Shown here: positions 1-9,023 of the stretch, one piece after another
Numbering within the stretch: position 1 is the stretch's first letter
Layout: every line of letters starts with the position of its first letter
Source: an uncultured Gammaproteobacteria bacterium
Lineage (GTDB): Bacteria; Pseudomonadota; Gammaproteobacteria; Pseudomonadales; Azotimanducaceae
Length of the DNA stretch: 64,000 nucleotides
Direction of reading: 5' to 3'
NCBI GenBank assembly: GCA_913045175.1
Contig: CAJWQG010000016.1
Span: 1-64,000, forward strand
Program-made: the position numbers and the translations under genes
Notes under the pieces: model-generated
The model's database searches: none
Told to the model about the DNA's origin: nothing
The model's input: the letters and a program-made list of their open reading frames with translations, nothing else

Positions 1-717
1 GCAGAATCCAAAAAGTATCCTCATCTTAAAGTGATGGAAGCGTTTATGTATCGTTGTCATCCGCAGATTGAAAGGCTAAGCATACTGATTCAGGAGGGCG
101 CTATTGGCGATGTGCGGATGGTGCGATCGAGTTTTGGCTATAACGCTGACTTTGCATCGTCAAATACGTTTGATCACGGTGGCATTATGGATGTGGGCTG
201 CTATGCCGCCTCCGCTTCGCGGCTGGTCGCGGGAGCCGTATCGGGTCAGCCGTTTCTTAACCCGATCGAGATAAAAGCAGCAGGCGTTGTCAACGATACC
301 GGGGTGGACTGCATTGCGGCAGCTTCGCTGCTGTTTGAAAATGATGTAGTTGGCCAGATTAGCACGTCGATTACCTGCAATTTACCCAGTGAAATTGTGG
401 TATTTGGTACCGAAGGTGTATTGAGGGTCCCTGAACCCTGGCTGCCATCCACGCCCTGTCGTGCGGCGGATTCGCCCTTGCCATTGGATACCGCGTTTCC
501 TCCTAGTGAGATACTCCTTTCACGCCGGGGGCAGCACGAGACCATTACGGTTGAAGTGAACCGAGATCTTTTTACCTATGAAGCAGACGTCGTTGCGGAG
601 TATATCGATGCACGCCAGTCACCAACGATGAGTTGGGACGATAGCCTCGGTAATATGCAACTGATGGATGAATGGCGGTCACAGATTGGCGTGGTGTTTC
701 CCGAGGATGTGGTTTGA
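1..717 (+). CDS. Gfo/Idh/MocA family oxidoreductase, C-terminal part (5' end outside window)
   Basis: The frame is open from base 1 to the TGA at 715-717, so the gene starts upstream of the window. The first visible residues contain VMEAFMYRCHPQ, the segment that follows the NAD(P)-binding Rossmann domain and its EKP motif in Gfo/Idh/MocA dehydrogenases; DVGCYAAS further on is also typical. What remains is the C-terminal alpha/beta substrate domain of a sugar- or inositol-type dehydrogenase. Substrate cannot be told. The stop overlaps the probable TTG start of the next gene (TTGA), suggesting translational coupling. A GTG codon at 31 could be mistaken for the start, but homology continues upstream of it. 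Confidence 0.85.
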   Translation, partial: AESKKYPHLKVMEAFMYRCHPQIERLSILIQEGAIGDVRMVRSSFGYNADFASSNTFDHGGIMDVGCYAASASRLVAGAVSGQPFLNPIEIKAAGVVNDTGVDCIAAASLLFENDVVGQISTSITCNLPSEIVVFGTEGVLRVPEPWLPSTPCRAADSPLPLDTAFPPSEILLSRRGQHETITVEVNRDLFTYEADVVAEYIDARQSPTMSWDDSLGNMQLMDEWRSQIGVVFPEDVV

Positions 718-2147
718 TCAGTTTGGCAGCGAGGTTCGATTCTCTCCAGCGTTACTCTGTGATCATTACTGTGGTGTTATTGCTTTGCACTGCCTGTACC
801 CGCGTAGATGGCCCGATAATTGCCGACATCGACCCACGTGACAGGGACCTCGCTGACCATATTAAAGATTTGCAGCAATCTGCACTTGCGATGGAGAGTT
901 CAGCATTGGCGCGGGGTAGGTTAGCGATGGCATACGATGTCAACGGACTGCATGAAGCTGCGCTCGCGACTTACAAACAGGCTGAGACACTTGATTCCAA
1001 TGATTTTCGTTGGCCGTATCTCAGGGCTCACGTCAATGCAGAGGCGGGAGAGTATGGCCAGGCATTGGAAGTACTTGAGCGGGCTTTTGCAATTGATGAT
1101 GGCTACGCTTCCGCGTGGCTATGGCGTGGTTCATGGCTGTTAAAAACCGAGCGTCCCGACGATGCCTTAGTTGCCTTCGAGCGCGCTGCAGGTATCGAGG
1201 CAGGACCTTCCGCAGATTTCGGGCGGGCGCAAGCGCTGATTGCAAAAGGTGCGCATGCGCAAGCGATCGAGATTCTCGAACCACAGTCTAAATTAACAGA
1301 GAGCCCGCAGGTCCATCGGACCCTTGGTGAGGCTTTACGTGGTATGGGGCGATCAGAGGAAGCACGTAGGGCGCTGAGGAAAGGAACCGATGGTCGACCG
1401 CTTATCTGGTCGGATGAGCGACGGGATGAACGGGATGTTCATATACGCGGTCGTGCCAGTTACCATCTGGCTCAAAAGCTATCGGCATCTGGACAAACGG
1501 ATGAGGCGCTGAGGATGCTAAAGCGATTGCAACGCCATCACCCCGAGGGAGAATGTGGGCAGGGCGAAGAAGCATTCGCTTGTGATCTGATCAACTCAAT
1601 AGTTATTACGTACGACCGTGCGGGGCGCCCTGGTAAAGCACTTGAAAAGGTTAAGCATGGGCTTTCGATTAATTCGGCATTCGTTCCCTTCCACGTAACC
1701 ATCGCATACCTCTACCGAGAGGGTCGTCAATTTGAACAATCTCTTGAACATGTAAACTGGGCCATAAAACTCAATCCTTCCAAAGGTGACCTATACGAAC
1801 AGCGCGGAAGATTGTTGTATGCTCTTGGCAGATACGATTACGCAAAGATTGCCCTTGAGAGGGCGCTAAAGGCGAAGCCAGCAAAGAGTGCGATTTTATT
1901 TTATCTGGGGCTCGTGGAAGTTGAACTCGCTAACTGGTCAAACGCGACAGAGCATTTTCAACACGTGACCAGGATAGAGCCCGATTACCGGCTGGGTTAC
2001 GTGTCTCTTGCACGAAGCTTGGGTGAGCTTGGTCATTTTGAAGAGGCATGGCAGGCACATAGTCACGCTCAGCTACTTGGCGCCGATTTGACTGATCTCC
2101 AAACTACCAAACGGCGTCTGAGGGAACTGGAGGAACAAAGCAAGTGA
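714..2147 (+). CDS. TPR-repeat protein, probably membrane-anchored or lipoprotein
   Basis: About 477 residues from a TTG at 714, which overlaps the preceding stop as TTGA. An ATG at 672 would instead add 14 residues ahead of a normal signal-like segment. The N terminus has a basic/polar stretch, a hydrophobic core (VIITVVLLL) and then C-T-A-C, which resembles a lipobox although position -3 is Cys. The rest is a run of tetratricopeptide repeats, for example around residues 50-210 and 300-470, with the usual A/G, Y and P spacing (SALARGRLAMAYDVNG, ALEVLERAFAIDDGYASAW). TPR proteins mediate protein-protein contacts; partner unknown. A start at 672 remains possible. Confidence 0.75.
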   Translation: MISLAARFDSLQRYSVIITVVLLLCTACTRVDGPIIADIDPRDRDLADHIKDLQQSALAMESSALARGRLAMAYDVNGLHEAALATYKQAETLDSNDFRWPYLRAHVNAEAGEYGQALEVLERAFAIDDGYASAWLWRGSWLLKTERPDDALVAFERAAGIEAGPSADFGRAQALIAKGAHAQAIEILEPQSKLTESPQVHRTLGEALRGMGRSEEARRALRKGTDGRPLIWSDERRDERDVHIRGRASYHLAQKLSASGQTDEALRMLKRLQRHHPEGECGQGEEAFACDLINSIVITYDRAGRPGKALEKVKHGLSINSAFVPFHVTIAYLYREGRQFEQSLEHVNWAIKLNPSKGDLYEQRGRLLYALGRYDYAKIALERALKAKPAKSAILFYLGLVEVELANWSNATEHFQHVTRIEPDYRLGYVSLARSLGELGHFEEAWQAHSHAQLLGADLTDLQTTKRRLRELEEQSK

Positions 2148-2262
2148 CCTGAAACCACTACTCCCAAGTTGAACCGAATGCAATTTACCATAAGAACCTG
2201 ATCGGTATTGCCGAAATTTGCCACGATAAGATACCCTGACAGTAAATAGGTGGGAGCCAAAT

Positions 2263-3765
2263 ATGACGATTAAAGAAACTGGGTCGTTAGTCGGAACTGA
2301 CCCAGAAAGTATTGCGATCAGCGCTCCGGATCGACCGTCTTTACCTCATGGTCTGCTTTCAGAGCAGACTCTTTCGGCGGGTGGTCAGCTCAAGTCACTT
2401 CAAGTTGGGGGAGATGATAGGGTTGCTATTGTGCTTCCTAACGGACCCGCGATGGCGAGCGCGTTTGTCTGTTTGTCACCCTGGTGTGCGACTGCGCCGT
2501 TAAATCCTGCCTATAAAACAGATGAATACGAGTTTTATCTCAACGATCTGGATGCGAAGATACTTTTGGTCGAAACCGGCTCTACTTCGCCCGCGTTGGA
2601 TGTTGCTAACGGACTTGGAATCAAGATCGTCGAGCTTCAGGAAGGAGAGGCTGCTGGTTCGTTCTCTCTTGACGCGGCGGATGGTGAAGCGATGAGTCGT
2701 GATGACGACGCGATCGCATTGATATTACACACTTCTGGTACTACATCGCGACCGAAGATGGTTCCTTTATCTCAGGCGAATATTGCGGCTTCGGCGAAGA
2801 ATATTTCCGCCACACTGTCGCTGACCCCGGATGATATTTGTTTGAATGTCATGCCGCTGTTTCATATACACGGGTTGATGGCACCGGTATTGGCGAGTCT
2901 GTCTTCAGGAGCCAGTGTCCATGCCACCCCGGGTTTTGATGCGCTTCGCTTTTTCAACTGGCTGGAAGAGGCTAAGCCCAGTTGGTATTCAGCGGTGCCC
3001 ACCATGCATCAGGCAATTCTGTCACGGGCACCTAGAAATACTGATGTGATCGAAGTGGCATCCTTAAGGTTTATTCGTTCATCTTCCGCGTCGCTACCCC
3101 CTCAGGTGATGGCGGCGCTGGAAGAAACTTTTGGTGCGCCGGTGATAGAGGCCTACGCCATGACAGAGGCGGCGCATCAGATGTGTTCGAATCCTCTACC
3201 ACCCGAGGCACGAAAGCCAGGATGTGTTGGCCCCGCTGCAGGGCCAGAAGTTACTATCATGAATGACGTGGGTGAAGAACTCATCTCTGGTGACGAAGGC
3301 GAAATTGTGATTCGTGGCCCGAACGTAACATCCGGCTACCTCGCCAATCCAGAAGCAAACGCAACCGCATTCCATGAGGGCGGCTGGTTTCGTACCGGCG
3401 ATCAGGGAATTATGGATGAAGATGGTTACGTCAAAGTAACAGGTCGATCAAAAGAAATTATCAATCGGGGCGGTGAGAAGATCGCTCCATTGGAGATTGA
3501 CGAAGTTATTCTCGACCATGAAGCGGTGGCGCAGGTGTGCAGCTTTGCCGTGCCCCATGACAAACTCGGTGAAGATGTTGGCGCAGCGATTGTGTTGCAC
3601 GATGGAGCGGAGATTTCCGAAAAGGAAATTAGAGAATTTACGGCGACACGGCTCGCGGATTTTAAAGTGCCAAGGGTCATTGTTTTTGTTGATGAAATAC
3701 CAAAAGGTGCCACCGGAAAAATACAGCGTATTGGCCTCGCTAAGGCACTTGGACTAGCCCAGTGA
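2263..3765 (+). CDS. AMP-binding acyl-CoA synthetase, AAE3/Pcs60 (oxalyl-CoA synthetase)-like
   Basis: A 500-residue ANL-superfamily enzyme that adenylates a carboxylate and forms the CoA thioester. Visible motifs are the P-loop-like core HTSGTTSRPKMVPL, the AMP site EAYAMTEAAHQM, GWFRTGDQG (hinge and ribose binding), INRGGEKIAPLEID and the C-terminal catalytic lysine region PKGATGKIQR. The wording TSGTTSRPK...PL is characteristic of the AAE3/Pcs60 oxalyl-CoA synthetase group, so a short dicarboxylate or similar acid is the best guess; this is inference. The ATG at 2263 follows GGTGGGAG. The stop overlaps the next start as GTGA at 3762, so the two are translationally coupled. Confidence 0.85.
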   Translation: MTIKETGSLVGTDPESIAISAPDRPSLPHGLLSEQTLSAGGQLKSLQVGGDDRVAIVLPNGPAMASAFVCLSPWCATAPLNPAYKTDEYEFYLNDLDAKILLVETGSTSPALDVANGLGIKIVELQEGEAAGSFSLDAADGEAMSRDDDAIALILHTSGTTSRPKMVPLSQANIAASAKNISATLSLTPDDICLNVMPLFHIHGLMAPVLASLSSGASVHATPGFDALRFFNWLEEAKPSWYSAVPTMHQAILSRAPRNTDVIEVASLRFIRSSSASLPPQVMAALEETFGAPVIEAYAMTEAAHQMCSNPLPPEARKPGCVGPAAGPEVTIMNDVGEELISGDEGEIVIRGPNVTSGYLANPEANATAFHEGGWFRTGDQGIMDEDGYVKVTGRSKEIINRGGEKIAPLEIDEVILDHEAVAQVCSFAVPHDKLGEDVGAAIVLHDGAEISEKEIREFTATRLADFKVPRVIVFVDEIPKGATGKIQRIGLAKALGLAQ

Positions 3766-4736
3766 AAATCTGCATCTATGGTGCGGGTGCGATAGGGGGT
3801 TATATCGCGGTACAGTTGGCCGGGGCTGATCATGAGGTGTCCCTTGTTGCGCGCGGACCTCATCTCGCAGCGATCAAAGATAACGGTCTCACGCTAAAGA
3901 TCGATGGGCAGGAGAAGATCGAACGGTTCAACGTAACTGACGATCCCGCTACCTTGGGTACCCAGGACTATGTATTGGTTACGCTGAAAGCTCACTCGTT
4001 GCCCACGGTAGTTCCTGATCTACAACCATTACTTGGGCCAGAGACATCGGTCGTGAGCGCGGTTAACGGCATTCCCTGGTGGTATTGTCACGGTCTTGAT
4101 CTTGGTGAGCGTCATATCGAAGCAGTGGATCCAGGTGGCGTTATCTGGAACGGGATAGGCCCCGAGCGGGCGCTGGGCTGTGTGGTTTATCCGTCGGCAG
4201 AGATCGAGTCGCCGGGAGTCATCCGCCATATTTCAGACAACAAACTTAGTCTTGGTGAGCCCAGTGGCGAGAAGTCTGAGCGTGCGTCAGCATTTGCAGC
4301 GATTCTGATGGAAGGTGGATTCAAGGCGCCGGTACGACCAAGATTGCGGGATGAGATCTGGATCAAGCTCTGGGGTAACCTATCGTTCAATCCGCTTAGC
4401 GTACTGACCGGCGCGAACCTGTATACCCTGGCGACCGAACCGGGCACAAGAGCAGTGGCCCGACAGATGATGCTGGAAGCCCAGGCTATTGGTGAAGCGC
4501 TTGGTGTCCGGTTTGTAGTTGATGTGGATAAGCGCATTGATGGGGCAGCATCGGTTGGTGCACACCGAACGTCCATGCTGCAGGACTTTGAACTGGGGCG
4601 ACCACTTGAAACTGGTGCGCTGGTCGAAGCTGTGCAGGAACTGGGACGAATAACGCAGTTTCCAACGTCAACAATTGATATGATTTACTCGCTGCTAACT
4701 CAGCGAATTGCCATCCGCGACTCTCGCAGTGCATAG
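3762..4736 (+). CDS. Ketopantoate reductase (PanE/ApbA)-like 2-hydroxyacid dehydrogenase
   Basis: A 324-residue NADP-dependent reductase. The N terminus MKICIYGAGAIGGYIA carries the GxGxxG dinucleotide loop, followed by ARGPH, VLVTLKAHS and later LWGNLSFNPLSVLTGA, all typical of the ApbA family. GTG start at 3762 overlaps the stop of the acyl-CoA synthetase. Many ApbA paralogues in catabolic clusters act on other 2-keto acids, and position between a CoA ligase and an esterase argues against a biosynthetic pantoate role, although that is inference. Confidence 0.85.
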   Translation: MKICIYGAGAIGGYIAVQLAGADHEVSLVARGPHLAAIKDNGLTLKIDGQEKIERFNVTDDPATLGTQDYVLVTLKAHSLPTVVPDLQPLLGPETSVVSAVNGIPWWYCHGLDLGERHIEAVDPGGVIWNGIGPERALGCVVYPSAEIESPGVIRHISDNKLSLGEPSGEKSERASAFAAILMEGGFKAPVRPRLRDEIWIKLWGNLSFNPLSVLTGANLYTLATEPGTRAVARQMMLEAQAIGEALGVRFVVDVDKRIDGAASVGAHRTSMLQDFELGRPLETGALVEAVQELGRITQFPTSTIDMIYSLLTQRIAIRDSRSA

Positions 4737-4771
4737 CTCAAAACTAACGACTTACATTACAAGGAAACAAC

Positions 4772-5737
4772 GTGGATTCAACCGAACACCTGCTGGACCC
4801 TGAATTATTGCCCATGCTTGAATGGAAGATGGACCTCACCCTGTCGGATGAAACCATGGTCAAGGTAAGAAAAAGCCCCTGGCCAACTCCACCCCTGGGC
4901 GATCCGGATAGTCGTGGCGTATCTCGGGAAGAAATATTGGTCCAAAACCAGATGGCGGGTGCTGATGAGCCTGATGTGCGCTGTCTGTTGTATAAACCTC
5001 TGGAAGAAGCCGATGTCCTTCGACCCGGATACCTGCATATGCATGGGGGCGGATATTTGTTCGGCGAACCGGAGGGATCGGACGCCACGAACCTCAAGAT
5101 CTGTGCCGAGCTCGGCGCTGTAGTTGTTTCGGTAGATTATCGACTTGCTCCTGAGCATTCAGGTCTGGGGCCGCTGAATGACTGCTACGCGGCGCTGGGC
5201 TGGTTGCACAATAACGCGGATGAGTTGAATGTTGACGTTAATCGAATCGGCATCGGTGGTGAAAGTGCAGGAGGCGGTATGGCGGCCGCGCTGGGTCTCA
5301 AAGCCCGGGATGAAAACGAATATGCGGTTTGTCATCAGCATCTTACCTATCCCATGCTGGATGACCGAACCGGCAGCGACCAGAATCCGGGAGATCCGCT
5401 CGTTGGGGAATTTATCTGGACGCGCCCGCACAATCAGTATGCCTGGGGCGCCTATCTTGGTGATACACCACCGGCTGCGCCGCAAGTACCCGCGCGCGCT
5501 GAGTCTCTTGAAGGTTTGCCCCCTACTTGGATGCATACAGTAGCGCTGGATCTTTTTCGGGATGAGAATATCGAGTACGCGAAACGACTAATGGCGGCGA
5601 GCGTCCCGACTGATCTTTCTGTTTATCCCGGTGCATGTCATGGATACCAGGGGGTGGTCAAAGCCGCAGTCAGTAAACGGTACACCAGGGACTTTATGGA
5701 GGCGCTCGCGAAAGGCCTGGGTGTTATCAACCGGTAA
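4772..5737 (+). CDS. Alpha/beta hydrolase, hormone-sensitive-lipase family esterase
   Basis: A 321-residue esterase. The oxyanion motif HGGGY (in LHMHGGGYLFGEP) and the nucleophile elbow GGESAGGG are those of bacterial HSL-type (family IV) carboxylesterases; the C-terminal GACHGY supplies the catalytic His. The GTG at 4772 is preceded by AAGGAAA. It lies 35 bases behind the reductase and probably closes the same operon, perhaps releasing the acid used by the CoA ligase. Its last 11 bases overlap the end of the convergent selenoprotein gene. Confidence 0.85.
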   Translation: MDSTEHLLDPELLPMLEWKMDLTLSDETMVKVRKSPWPTPPLGDPDSRGVSREEILVQNQMAGADEPDVRCLLYKPLEEADVLRPGYLHMHGGGYLFGEPEGSDATNLKICAELGAVVVSVDYRLAPEHSGLGPLNDCYAALGWLHNNADELNVDVNRIGIGGESAGGGMAAALGLKARDENEYAVCHQHLTYPMLDDRTGSDQNPGDPLVGEFIWTRPHNQYAWGAYLGDTPPAAPQVPARAESLEGLPPTWMHTVALDLFRDENIEYAKRLMAASVPTDLSVYPGACHGYQGVVKAAVSKRYTRDFMEALAKGLGVINR

Positions 5738-6245
5738 GAATCCCGATCGCCTGTTCACAGGCTGCTGCTGCGCGCTCGCTAATCTCATCTTCGGTAAGAC
5801 TTCCTAACGGATGATCGAGAATAACGAACGGATAGTCAGGGATACCCAGCATCCTGGCGATATTCTTTGACGTAACCTCGAACGGTGCTGTGCACAGTAC
5901 TACTGCGCGTTTGCCCAGCTGCTCGAAAGTAATGCCGTCGTGCACACTGCACGTTGAGCAGCTCCCTCAGTCGCCCGAAGCAGTAATTAGGTAGTCACAC
6001 TCAGGGGAGAGATTGGTTAGCAGCTCTGTCGGTGCCGGTGCGCCCGCGTTATTCTTTGTCTCCATTGGCAAGATCTTGCCGCCGAATTTTGATTGCAAGA
6101 GCTTCGCCGTCTGACTTAACAGTAGATCGCCCCTGGCCTTCTTGTTCCATAGTAGCCCGATAGTTAGTCCCTCAAGACTGACGAGCGCAGGGGCTCTTGT
6201 GGCTTCTTTTTCTTTTGCCGGAATTGTGGGGTCGACCAGTTTCAT
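5727..6245 (-). CDS. UGSC-family selenoprotein (in-frame TGA = selenocysteine)
   Basis: 172 residues if the TGA at 5969-5967 is read as selenocysteine. Frame upstream (ATG at 6245, 92 residues ending in LITASGD) and downstream (GSCSTCSVHDG...) is continuous, giving the diagnostic motif D-U-G-S-C at residues 92-96 plus a further Cys99. This is the UGSC (seleno)protein family, known from marine metagenomic selenoprotein surveys; non-selenium homologues read CGSC. The conserved tail IARMLGIPDYPFV and HPLGS is also present. U93 and C96 form a redox pair by family analogy; the substrate is unknown. The true stop is TGA at 5729-5727. An alternative, premature termination after 92 residues, would remove all conserved redox residues. 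Confidence 0.9.
5939..5953 (-). promoter_or_regulatory. SECIS-like hairpin of the UGSC mRNA
   Basis: On the transcript, the 15 bases starting 14 after the UGA form CGUGC-AGUGU-GCACG: a perfect 5-bp stem with a 5-base loop that has G at its second position. The loop starts 18-19 bases after the UGA. This fits the general bacterial SECIS rules (short stem, small loop with G in the first two positions, loop roughly 16-37 bases from UGA). A competing stem (GCUGC/GCAGU) overlaps it. No folding energy was computed. Confidence 0.65.
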
Positions 6246-6265
6246 AGTGCTAGTTCTATCTCAGG

Positions 6266-7306
6266 TTAACAGTCAATGCAAACGCCAATTGACTGGGACT
6301 GCATAATGGAACCCCTTCCACGACTCCACGAGGGGATGAATGCAGAGTGACCTCCGGCGTCCCCACCGCCGACAGTGATCAGAATGTCATCGGCGACAAG
6401 GCCCCGATGACAGTCTTCTCTATCTTGGTGTTGGTAGTCAGCGAAGTACTTGCCGATTTTCTCCAGGACTTTACGTGGCCGCTTCGCTTGTTCGAACAGG
6501 TATTCTCTGACGTCACTCTTGGTCCACCCGGTGCCCGCAACAATGTTGACGTGCTCCGGAGAAAAAACGATCACTGTCTGGCCGGGGCTGATACATCCAT
6601 AGTTAGCCATGGCATCAGCCATGGTGTCGAGAATGGCTTCCGGTGTATTACCGCCATGATTTTCAACGTTACAGAATCCGGCACCGGCAAATACAGTGAC
6701 TGAACTCACGCCATCGGGATATCCGAGTTCTTCACACAGTGGTTGCCACGGGTTTCTGTCCGCACGTTCTGCAATACAAAAACTGTATTTCCCCGGATTC
6801 CCCTGCGTAGACTTGTCAGAAATACCAGGAGTGATTTTGAAAACGTTCATCAGCGTCAGCCTGATAGATCTACCGATAGTTGCATTGGCGCGGTTGCCTG
6901 GACCAAACAGATTGACGCCCGAATTCATGGCAATCTCGTCAACTATGGGTCCGCTAACAACCAACAGGTGCCCTGAGCCACCAGTACTTACTGTAGAGCC
7001 GTGAAAGTTAAATGGCTCGCGGTCCATTGCTTCAAACGCGGCGACGACAACAGGAAAGTATTCCGGCAGACAACCCGCCATCACGGCGTTTACCGCAGCA
7101 GAGTGTAAGGTCAGTTCAAGCCCGGTCGCTGGATGATGTGCAATAACCGTCTCGGGAGGGCGTCCCTCCATTGCCAGCATAGCGGTGACACGACCTTCTT
7201 CAGGTGGAACGACCGGTAAGCCATCGGTCCAGCCCTGGTCATAACAGTAATCGATTACTTCAAGCAGATCGTCGGGTGCTTCGTGGATCGCTGGTGCTTC
7301 TGGCAT
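6266..7306 (-). CDS. Conserved protein partnered with UGSC selenoprotein; ends in CxxC
   Basis: 346 residues from the ATG at 7306, chosen because AGAGG precedes it; the frame is open 25 codons further upstream. The N-terminal block DQGWTDGLPVVPP and the glycine-rich middle (GSTVSTGGSGHLLVVSGP, LFGPGNRANATIGR) recur in proteins encoded next to UGSC genes, as I recall. The last residues are C-I-D-C, a C-terminal CxxC that could exchange electrons with the U-G-S-C centre; this is inference. It lies 20 bases upstream of the selenoprotein on the same strand, so the two are almost certainly co-transcribed. No signal peptide seen; biochemical activity unknown. Confidence 0.7.
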   Translation of the reverse strand: MPEAPAIHEAPDDLLEVIDYCYDQGWTDGLPVVPPEEGRVTAMLAMEGRPPETVIAHHPATGLELTLHSAAVNAVMAGCLPEYFPVVVAAFEAMDREPFNFHGSTVSTGGSGHLLVVSGPIVDEIAMNSGVNLFGPGNRANATIGRSIRLTLMNVFKITPGISDKSTQGNPGKYSFCIAERADRNPWQPLCEELGYPDGVSSVTVFAGAGFCNVENHGGNTPEAILDTMADAMANYGCISPGQTVIVFSPEHVNIVAGTGWTKSDVREYLFEQAKRPRKVLEKIGKYFADYQHQDREDCHRGLVADDILITVGGGDAGGHSAFIPSWSRGRGSIMQSQSIGVCIDC

Positions 7307-7401
7307 GGGCTGACCTCTGCGGAGTTCGTAAATGAATAAACCATGTTTTCCCGGTTTCTTCAATACACAGGCAAGGCACACGACACGTTTGAGGGTACAT
7401 G

Positions 7402-8022
7402 TTAACTCTTGTAGTTGACCTTGAAGGCTTCCTGATAAGTGTCTCGTTGCCGGATTCCTGCCGCGTAGCTTTGCACTGCGTCGGATAGCAGCATGTTAAG
7501 AATTCTGGCCCAGTCTAGGATCGAGATAAGCAGGATATCTAACTCAGTAAAACTGTCAGGTAAAAGAAACTTCCGTCCATCGAGTAGTGCGTTGTCAAGG
7601 GCATTAATCTGCCGATAAAAATACTCGCGCGCGGCCACGACAGCGGCTTCTGCTTCACCATAGATTTCCGGAAGGCCTTCATGCCGGCGTAGCACATAGA
7701 GAGCAGTTGCATCGAGCTCGGTCATCATGAAGAAAGCCCACTGGTCAATAAATGCTTGGTCGCTCGCTGACCGGGATTGCAAACCTCGGATCATCACGTA
7801 GCGGGCGATAGCTGCACTTTCACTGAGGGTGAGATCGTCTATCTGCAATACCGGAATCTTGCCGCTGATCGATACTGCCCGGAAATCCTCGCGATCCTGG
7901 CTGTTGGTTCGGGTGCGGATTGGTATTGTTTCGTAGGAAACACCTCTTTCGATGAGGGCAAAATGGGCGCGGAACGTTCGCGTCGTGCCGATACCCCATA
8001 GTATGGTTGAACCTTCAGACAT
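7402..8022 (-). CDS. Glutathione S-transferase-like protein
   Basis: 206 residues. The N-terminal thioredoxin-like domain shows the cis-Pro motif GKIPVLQIDD followed by LTLSESAAIARYV, the glutathione-binding SES-A-I block of GSTs. The helical C-terminal domain follows. The active-site region GIGTTRTFRAHFAL has Thr/Ser but no Cys. ATG at 8022 follows AGGAAG. Directly upstream of the UGSC pair on the same strand, possibly part of the same thiol-related unit. Confidence 0.8.
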   Translation of the reverse strand: MSEGSTILWGIGTTRTFRAHFALIERGVSYETIPIRTRTNSQDREDFRAVSISGKIPVLQIDDLTLSESAAIARYVMIRGLQSRSASDQAFIDQWAFFMMTELDATALYVLRRHEGLPEIYGEAEAAVVAAREYFYRQINALDNALLDGRKFLLPDSFTELDILLISILDWARILNMLLSDAVQSYAAGIRQRDTYQEAFKVNYKS

Positions 8023-8076
8023 GTGGACTTCCTCTTTGCGTCTTTAAATTCTGACGACAATTTTGGACGCGCGCAA

Positions 8077-8172
8077 ATGGTAAACCTCTTACCCATTACC
8101 CCCAAGGAGATAACTTGGGACGACTTCTTTGATCAGGATTCTGCATTTGGAGAGGACTTCCTACCTCGGTGA
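8077..8172 (+). other. Short open frame resembling the tail of an AbrB/VapB-type antitoxin
   Basis: A 31-codon frame between two minus-strand genes. It contains TWDDFFDQDS and EDFLPR, which resemble the C-terminal WD-FF...DFL-R tail of AbrB/VapB-like antitoxins. After a TGA the frame continues EEDLRRGEFNLA up to 8211, so the stop may be a mutation. No toxin gene is adjacent and no DNA-binding domain precedes it. It may be a relic or chance; low confidence. Confidence 0.25.
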
Positions 8173-8207
8173 GAAGAGGATCTAAGGCGTGGAGAGTTTA
8201 ATCTAGC

Positions 8208-8912
8208 TTAAGCCCCGAGTTTTTCAGCAAGGTCGATAAAGTCATCAGCAACGACGTCGAAATCTCCTTCAGACACTTTTTCAGACTTATGATCTGGACC
8301 ACCTTCCAGCGGCCGCGAGACATAGCCCGTTTTGAGACCGCTGTCTGCGGCGGCTCGTAAGTCGCCAGGATGCGCGGCGACCATCATTACTTCTGATGGA
8401 GAAAGCCCTAAAAGCTCTGCTGAACCAAGGTAAGTTTCAGGGTCCGGTTTGTAGTGACCGAATGACTCCGCGGAAAAGATGACGTCCCAGGGCAGGCCGC
8501 CGTACTTGGCCATGTTGACTAGCAGAGATACGTTCCCATTGGATAATGTCGCCATCACGAACTGCTGTTTGAGACGGGTTAGTCCTGCAACTGAATCGGA
8601 CCAGGGCGTTAACCGATGCCACACCTTGTTGAATTCGACCAGTTCGTCCTCGGACATATCACCCAGACCAAACTGTGGAACCAGGTCATCGAGAATCATG
8701 CGATGCAGATCGTCTATCTTTGTCCAGGGGAGCTCCCCTGTTCGAACTCTATGCATGGCAGGCGCATATCCAGCGCGCCAGCGATCGGCGAATTCCGCCC
8801 AGTCCACTTTATAACCAAAACGGTCAGTGAACTGCTGACCCTCTCTTATTATCGAAGAGCGCCAGTCTACGACGGTACCGAAAACGTCAAAAGTAAGTGC
8901 TTTTATATCCAT
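8208..8912 (-). CDS. HAD hydrolase, haloacid dehalogenase type II-like
   Basis: 234 residues. Motif I is LTFDVFGTVVDW with Asp9 as nucleophile, followed by a cap region, motif II (MATLSNGN), the lysine motif HYKPDPETYL and motif IV-like MVAAHPGDLRAA. The arrangement and length match L-2-haloacid dehalogenases and related phosphatases; whether it dehalogenates cannot be judged from sequence alone. Its end abuts the short plus-strand frame. Confidence 0.85.
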   Translation of the reverse strand: MDIKALTFDVFGTVVDWRSSIIREGQQFTDRFGYKVDWAEFADRWRAGYAPAMHRVRTGELPWTKIDDLHRMILDDLVPQFGLGDMSEDELVEFNKVWHRLTPWSDSVAGLTRLKQQFVMATLSNGNVSLLVNMAKYGGLPWDVIFSAESFGHYKPDPETYLGSAELLGLSPSEVMMVAAHPGDLRAAADSGLKTGYVSRPLEGGPDHKSEKVSEGDFDVVADDFIDLAEKLGA

Positions 8913-9023
8913 GCGACGAGTCTCGCATCTCCAGCGTAACTCAGCAACGGTACTTGATCTCTGTCAAAGCTGACCTTTTCTTAACGCCCTAGAATGATTC
9001 AATACCTTGGGTGCGCAGGACGC

